A DNA stretch of 64,000 nucleotides from Mangrovibacter yixingensis (GTDB lineage: Bacteria > Pseudomonadota > Gammaproteobacteria > Enterobacterales > Enterobacteriaceae): positions 2,046,001 to 2,110,000 of the forward strand of contig NZ_JAIVKM010000001.1 of the NCBI RefSeq assembly GCF_020523985.1. The letters run 5' to 3'. Position 1 is the stretch's first letter. Each line of letters opens with the position of its first letter. Under the pieces are notes generated by a model. The model was not told the DNA's origin and made no database searches. It worked only from the letters and a program-made list of their open reading frames with translations. The position numbers were made by a program, and so were the translations under genes. This document shows, in pieces, positions 24,768 to 33,700 of the stretch.

Positions 24768-27700
24768 TTAACTTAATGCGCGAATCAGTGCCCTCAATGC
24801 CAGTTCTTCACGGGAAACAATGGCCTGTATCTGGTCGGTGGCCGTTGGCTCCGGTAATGCCGATGCAAACAGATTGTCAGCTTCAGGGTTACCAAACCCG
24901 GCCAGCGCGTCATTACCGCCCAGCGGCTGCGGTGAAAAAATCTCTGGCACATCAAAACGGCTAACCATTTGGCGAATAACTTCATTTGAATTGGTATCCA
25001 GGCCGCTGAATAACCCTAAGGACTGCACTCCAGCTACGGCCTGGCTACCTGGTGCGCTACCGAACAGTTGTGCATTTCCGCCAAGGCCTTTAATGGCATT
25101 GACCGCATCCAGTAACACCGGGTCATATTGCCTAACCGTAAGGGAGAAATCGGGTGGGCTGATGCCCGGCCCTTGTTCCGGTGGGCGAAAACCATCGTCA
25201 CCAGGCACAAAAAATGTTGTGGTACTGGCGTTGCCAGTATTGTTATTACCGGTATCGCTGTTATTACCGGTATCCGTGTTATTACCGCCAGGAGGCGTGG
25301 TGCCCGGCCCTATGGGGCTGACAGGCAACGGCGCCACCTGAACCGTCAATACACCCGTCGCCAGCCCGCCATTGCCATCACTGACCTGGTAAGACACGGT
25401 ATCCGTTCCGCTGAAACCTGTGTTCGGGGTATAGGTGAGCGAGCCATTGGCATTCAAAGAAACCGTGCCATTACCGGCTGAGGCACTGGTCACCGCCACC
25501 CGGTCACCATCCGGGTCCTGGTCATTTGCCAGTACATTCACGGTCACCGGGGTATTTTGCTGGGTGGATGCGCTATCCGGTTGAGTTTGCGGCTGGTCAT
25601 TAACCGGGGTGACGACCATCACCATAGAACCTGCTGCAAACCCCCCTTTGCCATCACTGACCATCCAGCTCAGGGTGTCGGTGCCATTAAAGTTGGGGGC
25701 TGGCCGGTAGGTTAACGTGCCATCGGGGTTAATCGTCACTGTACCGTTGCCTGCATTAGCTGTAGTGACACTCAGCACGTCGCCATCTACATCACTGGCT
25801 GCACCCAGCACATTCACAGTGACAGGCGTGTCTTCCGCCGTGGTACCGCTGAGGTTGCCTGTCACGGGGTTATCGTTGACTGGCGTTACCGTAATAGCCA
25901 GGTTCCCGGTAGCACTTCCCCCCTGGCCGTCTCCGAGTATCCAGGTCACGGTATCGTTGCCGTTATAGTTGGCATTCGGGGTGTAAGTGATGGTGCCATC
26001 GGGGTTGATGGTTACCACACCATGGGCAGCCGAAGCGGCGACCACCACCAGTGCATCCCCATCCGGGTCGCTGCTGCCTGCCAGTACATCCACGGTTAAT
26101 GGCGTATCTTCCTGGGTGACTGCCGCGCCATTGCCGGGCACTGGAGGGTGGTTAATTGGGGTGACAACCAGCGCCAGTGTGCCGGTACTGGTGCCGCCCT
26201 GCCCGTCGCTTACTGTCCAGGTCACCGTGTCGGTACCGTTAAACCCGGCGTCAGGGGTGTAAGTGATAGTGCCATCCGGGTTGAGAACAACAGAACCGTG
26301 GGAAACCGCCACACTGGCAAGTGCCAGGGTATCGCCATCCACATCGCTGCCATAACTCAAAAGATCCAGAATGACAGGCTGGCCTTCACTGGTAGTTGCC
26401 TGGCCGCTACCGGCGACCGGTGCATCATTGACTGCTGTCACCACAATTGCGGCTGTGCCGGTAGCCAGCCCACCATGCCCGTCGTTCACTATCCAGGTCA
26501 GTGTATCGTTACCGTTGTAATTCGCGTTCGGGGTATAGGTCAGTGTTCCGTCCGGGTTAATCACCACACTACCATGAGCCGCGGTTGCAGCAGTGACTGA
26601 CAGCGTATCGCCATCCTGGTCGCTGGCTGCAGCCAGTACATTGATGGTCAGCGGTGTATCTTCTGGTGTTGTTTGTGGGGCAACAGTGCCTGCCTGTGGG
26701 GCATCGTTTACTGCCGTCACGGTGATAGCAATGGTACTGGTTACCGTGCCGCCGTTACCGTCACTGAGCGTATACGTAATGGTGTCGCTGCCGTTGTAGT
26801 TGGCGGCAGGCGTGTAGGTGACGGTGCCGTCGCCGTTAATGGTAACTGTGCCGTGGTTCGCGCTGGCGGTGCTGACGGTTAAGCTGTCGCCGTCCGGATC
26901 GCTCGCGCCTGCCAGAACATTGACGGTCACAGGCGTGTCTTCGGCGGTGGTCTGCGGTGCTATGGTGCCCGCCAGCGGTGCGTCGTTCACAGCGGTGACA
27001 GTTATCGTGACCGTGCTGGTGACGGTACCACCCTGCCCGTCACTGATCGTGTAAGTGATAGTATCGCTGCCGTTGTAATTGGCGGCCGGGGTATAGGTGA
27101 CGGTGCCGTCGCCGTTAATCACTACTGTTCCGTGGTCTGCACTGATGCTGCTGACGGTTAAGCTGTCGCCGTCCGGATCCGTCGCGCCTGACAGCACATT
27201 CACCGTTACCGGGGTGTCTTCCGCGGTGGTCTGCGCCGTGACAGTACCTGCCAGCGGTGCATCGTTTACGGCGGTGACAGTTATCGCGACCGTACTGGTG
27301 ACCGTGCCGCCGTTGCCGTCGCTGAGCGTATACGTAATGGTGTCGCTGCCGTTGTAATTGGCCGCTGGCGTATAGGTGACCGTGCCGTCGCCGTTAATCA
27401 CCACCGTGCCATGATCCGCACTGGCAGTGCTGACAGCCAGGCTGTCGCCGTCCGGGTCCGTCGCGCCTGACAGCACATTCACTGTAACGGGCGTATCTTC
27501 GGCGGTGGTCTGCGGTGTGACTGAACCTGCCAGTGGGGCATCGTTTACGGCGGTGACAGTTATCGCGACCGTACTGGTGACCGTGCCACCCTTGCCGTCG
27601 CTGATTGTGTAAGTGATGGTATCGCTGCCGTTGTAGTTGGCCGCGGGCGTATAAGTCACCGTGCCGTCGCCGTTAATCACCACCGTGCCGTGCCCGGCGC

Positions 27701-30700
27701 TGGCGGCAGTGACTGCCAGAGTGTCGCCGTCCGGGTCGCTCGCGCCTGCCAGCACATTCACCGCCACCGGGGTGTCTTCGGCGGTGGTTTGTGGTGTGAC
27801 AGTGCCTGCCAGTGGGGCGTCATTCACAGCGGTAACCGTCACTGCCACGGTGCTGGTGACGGTGCCGCCATTGCCGTCACTGAGCGTATAGGTAATGGTG
27901 TCGCTGCCGTTGTAATTGGCGGCCGGGGTATAGGTGACGGTACCGTCGCCATTAATCACCACCGTGCCATGATCTGCACTGGCGGTGCTGACAGCCAGGC
28001 TGTCGCCGTCCGGATCAGTCGCCCCCACCAGCACATTCACCGTTACCGGGGTGTCTTCGGCAGTGGTCTGCGGTGTGACGCTCCCGGCCAGCGGCGCATC
28101 GTTTACGGCAGTCACCGTGATGGCAACCGTACCAGTCACCGTACCACCCTTGCCGTCGCTGAGCGTATACGTAATGGTGTCGCTGCCGTTGTAGTTGGCC
28201 GCGGGCGTATAAGTCACCGTGCCGTCGCCGTTAATCACCACCGTGCCGTGCCCGGCGCTGGCGGCAGTGACTGCCAGAGTGTCGCCGTCCGGGTCGCTCG
28301 CGCCTGCCAGCACATTCACCGTCACCGGGGTGTCTTCCGCGGTGGTCTGCGCCGCAACCGCCCCGGCCAGCGGGGCGTCATTCACAGCGGTAACCGTCAC
28401 TGCCACGGTGCTGGTGACGGTGCCGCCATTGCCGTCACTGAGCGTATAGGTAATGGTGTCGCTGCCGTTGTAATTGGCCGCTGGCGTATAGGTGACGGTA
28501 CCGTCGCCATTAATCACCACCGTGCCATGATCCGCACTGGCGGTGCTGACGGCCAGGCTGTCGCCGTCCGGGTCTGTCGCGTCTGCCAGTACATTGACGG
28601 TCACCGGGGTGTCTTCGGCGGTGGTCTGTGGTGTTACGGTTCCGGCCAGCGGTGCGTCGTTGACTGCGGTAATGGTCACCGCAACGGTGCTGGTCACCGT
28701 ACCGCCCTTGCCGTCACTGATTGTGTAAGTGATGGTGTCGCTGCCGTTGTAATTGGCTGCCGGGGTATAGGTCACCGTGCCGTCGCCGTTAATGGTGACT
28801 GTTCCGTGCCCGGCAGTCGCGGCAGTCACGGCCAGTGTGTCGCCATCCGGGTCCGTCGCCCCGGCCAGTACATTCACCGTCACCGGGGTGTCTTCATCGG
28901 TGGTTTGAGGTGAGACAGTACCCGCCAGCGGGGCATCGTTAACTGCGGTAACCGTTATCGCGATCGTGCTGGTGACGGTGCCGCCGTTACCGTCACTGAT
29001 TGTGTAGGTAATGGTGTCGCTGCCGTTGTAGTTGGCTGCCGGGGTATAGGTCACCGTGCCGTCGCCGTTAATCACCACCGTGCCATGATCCGCACTGGCA
29101 GTGCTGACAGCCAGGCTGTCGCCGTCCGCGTCGCTCGCCCCGGACAGCACATTCACCGTCACCGGCGTGTCTTCGGCGGTGGTTTGAGGTGAGACAGTGC
29201 CTGCCAGTGGGGCATCGTTTACGGCGGTGACAGTTATCGCGACCGTACTGGTGACCGTGCCACCCTTGCCGTCGCTGATTGTGTAAGTGATGGTATCGCT
29301 GCCGTTGTAGTTGGCCGCGGGCGTATAAGTCACCGTGCCGTCGCCGTTAATCACCACCGTGCCGTGCCCGGCGCTGGCGGCAGTGACGGCCAGTGTGTCG
29401 CCATCCGGGTCCGTCGCGCCTGCCAGCACATTCACCGTCACCGGGGTGTCTTCCGCGGTAGTTTGTGGTGTGACGGTTCCGGCCAGCGGTGCGTCGTTTA
29501 CGGCAGTAACTGTGATGGCAACCGTACTGGTCACCGTGCCGCCGTTGCCGTCGCTGAGCGTATACGTGATGGTGTCGCTGCCGTTGTAATTGGCAGCCGG
29601 GGTATAAGTGACCGTGCCGTCGCCGTTGATCACCACCGTGCCATGATCCGCACTGGCAGTGCTGACGGCCAGGCTGTCGCCGTCCGGGTCTGTCGCCCCT
29701 GCCAGCACATTCACCGTTACCGGGGTGTCTTCTGCGGTGGTCTGCGGTGTGACGGTTCCGGCCTGCGGCGCATCGTTTACGGCGGTAACCGTGATGGCGA
29801 CCGTACCAGTCACCGTACCGCCGTTGCCGTCACTGATTGTGTAAGTGATGGTGTCGCTGCCGTTGTAGTTGGCCGCTGGCGTATAAGTGACAGTACCGTC
29901 ACCGTTGATCACCACCGTGCCATGCCCGGCACTGGCGGCGGTGACGGCCAGTGTGTCGCCGTCCACGTCGCTCGCGCTGGCCAGCACATTGACGGTGACC
30001 GGCGTGTCTTCATCGGTGGTTTGCGCCGGAACACTGCTTGCCAGCGGCGCGTCGTTGACTGCTGTCACAGTCATAGCAACCGTACCGGTCACTGTTCCAC
30101 CGTTGCCGTCGCTGATTGTATAGGTAATGGTGTCGCTGCCGTTGTAGTTGGCGGCAGGCGTATAAGTGAGAGAACCATCGGCATTGATTATGACAGTACC
30201 ATTTGCCGCACTGGCGCTGGTGACGGTTAAGCTGTCACCTTCCACATCGCTTGCCGTACTGAGTACATCCAACGTCACCGGGGTATCTTCGGCTGTCACC
30301 TGGCTAACACTGCCAGCTACTGGCGCGTCATTCACTGGTGTAATCACCACAGACACTTCGCCCGTTGCCATCGCCCCCTGGCTGTTGCTGACCAGGTAAG
30401 TGATGGTATCTGTGCCGTTGTAGTTGGCATTTGGGGTATACGTGAGTGTGCCATCGGCATTGATTGTGACTGAACCATGCAAAGCCTGCGCACTTTCCAC
30501 CACCAGGCTGCCTGGGTCAGTGTCTGTGTCGTTACTGAGCACATCCACCGTAACCGGGGTGTCTTCGTTGGTAATGGCGCTGTCTGGTACCGGAACCGGA
30601 GGTGTCGCGGTCTGGCTGTTCACATAAACAGTCACTAAACCGGTTGCAGTCGAGGTACCGCCATGCCCGTCACTCAGCGTATAGGTTATGGTATCGGCGC

Positions 30701-33700
30701 CGGTAAAGTTAAGTCCTGGTTGATAAGTCAGCGTGCCATCGGGATTAATCACCACTACCCCGTGGTCTGCACTGGCAGCGGTTACGGTCAGTGTATCGCC
30801 ATCAGCGTCACTGTCGTTCTCCAGAACATTTACAATAACGGGCACATTTTCGACTGTTGTGGCTTCATCGTTACCGGCAAGAGGCGTGTCGTTAACTGCA
30901 TTTACGGTGATAGCAACGGTTGCACTGACAGTGCCGCCTTTACCATCGCTGATAATGTAATTGATAGTGTCGCTGCCGTTGTAATTGGCCACCGGGGTAT
31001 AGGTGACGGTGCCGTCGCCGTTGATCACCACCGTACCGTGCCCGGCGCTGGCGGCGGTTACTGCCAGGGTGTCACCGTCCGCATCGGTGGCTGTTGCCAG
31101 TACATTGACGGTGACCGGGGTGTCTTCATCGGTGGTGGCCGTCACATTCCCCGCCAGCGGCGCATCGTTCACTGCCGTCACCGTCACGGAAACGGTGCTG
31201 GTGACGGTGCCGCCGTTACCGTCGCTGAGCGTATAAGTAATGGTGTCGCTGCCGTTGTAATTGGCAGCGGGCGTATAAGTCACCGTGCCATCGCCGTTAA
31301 TCAACACCGTGCCGTTGGCGGCACTGGCACTGCTGACGGTGACGGTATCGCCGTCCGGGTCACTGGCGCTGTTCAGGAGATTGACCGTCACCGGCGTGTC
31401 TTCGGCGGTGGTCTGCGCCGCAACCGTACCGGCCAGCGGGGCGTCATTCACGGCGGTAACCGTCACTGCGACGGTGCTGGTCACCGTGCCACCGTTACCA
31501 TCGCTGAGCGTATAGGTAATGGTGTCGCTGCCGTTGTAATTGGCCGCCGGGGTATAGGTGAGCGTCCCGTCGCCGTTGATCACCACTGTGCCATGCCCGG
31601 CGCTGGCGGCGGTGACCGCCAGGGTGTCACCGTCCGCATCGCTGGCTGTTGCCAGTACATTGACGGTGACCGGGGTGTCTTCATCGGTTGTTGCCGTCAC
31701 ACTCCCCGCCAGCGGGGCATCATTCACTGCCGTCACCGTCACGGAAACGGTGCTGGTCACCGTGCCGCCGTTGCCGTCGCTCAGCGTGTAGGTAATGGTG
31801 TCGCTGCCATTGTAGTTGGCGGCTGGCGTATAAGTGACGGTGCCGTCGCCGTTAATCACCACGGTGCCATGATCCGCACTGGCACTACTGACGGTGACGG
31901 TGTCGCCGTCCGGGTCACTGGCGCTGTTCAGGAGATTGACCGTCACCGGCGTGTCTTCTGCGGTGGTCTGCGCCGCAACCGCCCCGGCCAGCGGGGCGTC
32001 ATTCACGGCGGTAACCGTCACGGATACGGTGCTGGTGGCTGTGCCACCGTTGCCGTCGCTCAGCGTATAAGTAATGGTGTCGCTGCCGTTGTAATTGGCC
32101 GCCGGGGTATAGGTGAGCGTACCGTCGCCGTTGATCACCACTGTGCCGTGCCCGGCGCTGGCGGCAGTCACTGTCAGTGTATCGCCGTCCGGGTCTGAGG
32201 CAGCACCCAGCACATTCACTGTCACCGGGGTGTCTTCATTAGTAGTCGCGGTAACACTCCCCGCCAGCGGGGCATCGTTCACTGCCGTAACCGTCACGGA
32301 TACGGTGCTGGTGACGGTGCCGCCGTTGCCGTCGCTCAGCGTATAAGTAATGGTGTCGCTGCCGTTGTAATTGGCGGCTGGCGTATAAGTGACGGTGCCG
32401 TCGCCGTTAATCACCACCGTGCCGTTGGTGGCACTGGCACTGCTGACGGTGACGGTATCGCCGTCCGGGTCACTGGCGCTGTTCAGCAGATTGACCGTCA
32501 CCGGCGTGTCTTCGGCGGTGGTCTGCGCCGCAACTGCTCCGGCCTGCGGGGCGTCGTTTACGGCGGTGACAGTTATCGCGACCGTGCTGGTGACGGTGCC
32601 GCCGTTGCCGTCGCTCAGCGTATAAGTAATGGTGTCGCTGCCGTTGTAATTGGCCGCCGGGGTATAGGTGAGCGTACCGTCGCCGTTGATCACCACCGTA
32701 CCGTGTCCGGCGCTGGCGGCAGTTACCGCCAGGGTGTCGCCGTCCGCATCGGTCGCTGTTGACAGTACATTGACGGTGACCGGGGTATCTTCTGCCGTTG
32801 TGGCACTCACCGTTCCGGCGACCGGAGCGTCATTTACCGGCGTAACGGTAACGGAAAGCGTTGCGGTTGCCGTACCGCCATTGCCATCGCTAACCGTATA
32901 AGTGATCGTGTCTGTGCCATTATAATTCGTGGCCGGGGTATAAGTGATTGTGCCGTTGGCGTTGATCACCACGGTACCATTTGCTGCACTAGCACTGCTC
33001 ACGGTCAGGCTGTCGCCATCCACATCGCTGTCGTTCGCCAGCACATTCACGGTCACCGGGGTGTCTTCGGCGGTGGTCGCGCTGTCGTTGGCGGCCACCG
33101 GGTTGTCATTTACCGCTGTTACGCTCACCGTCAGGTTGCCGGTTGCCGTACCGCCGTTGCCATCGCTGATGGTGTAAGTGACGGTATCGGTACCGTTGTA
33201 ATTGGCATTCGGAGTATAAGTAAGCGTGCCATTGGCATTGATCACCACCGTGCCATGCCCGGCACTGGCGGCAGTCACCGCCAGGGTGTCTCCGTCCACA
33301 TCGCTGTCGTTAGCCAGCACATTCACGGTAATGGGGGTGTCTTCGGCGGTGGTCGCGCTGTCGTTGGCTGCCACCGGATTGTCATTCACCGCGGTTACGG
33401 TCAGCGCCAGGGTGCCGGTTGCCGTACCGCCATGCCCGTCGCTGATGGTGTAGGTGACGGTATCAGTACCGTTATAATTCGCCGCCGGGGTATAAGTGAG
33501 CGTACCGTCGCCGTTGATCACCACTGTGCCGTGACTGGCACTGGCGGCAGTCACCGTTAAGCTGTCGCCATCCACATCGCTGTCGTTCGCCAGCACATTC
33601 ACGGTAATTGGGGTGTCTTCGGCGGTGGTCGCGCTGTCGTTCACTGTCACCGGGTTATCATTCACCGCGGTTACGGTCAGCGCCAGGGTGCCGGTTGCCG

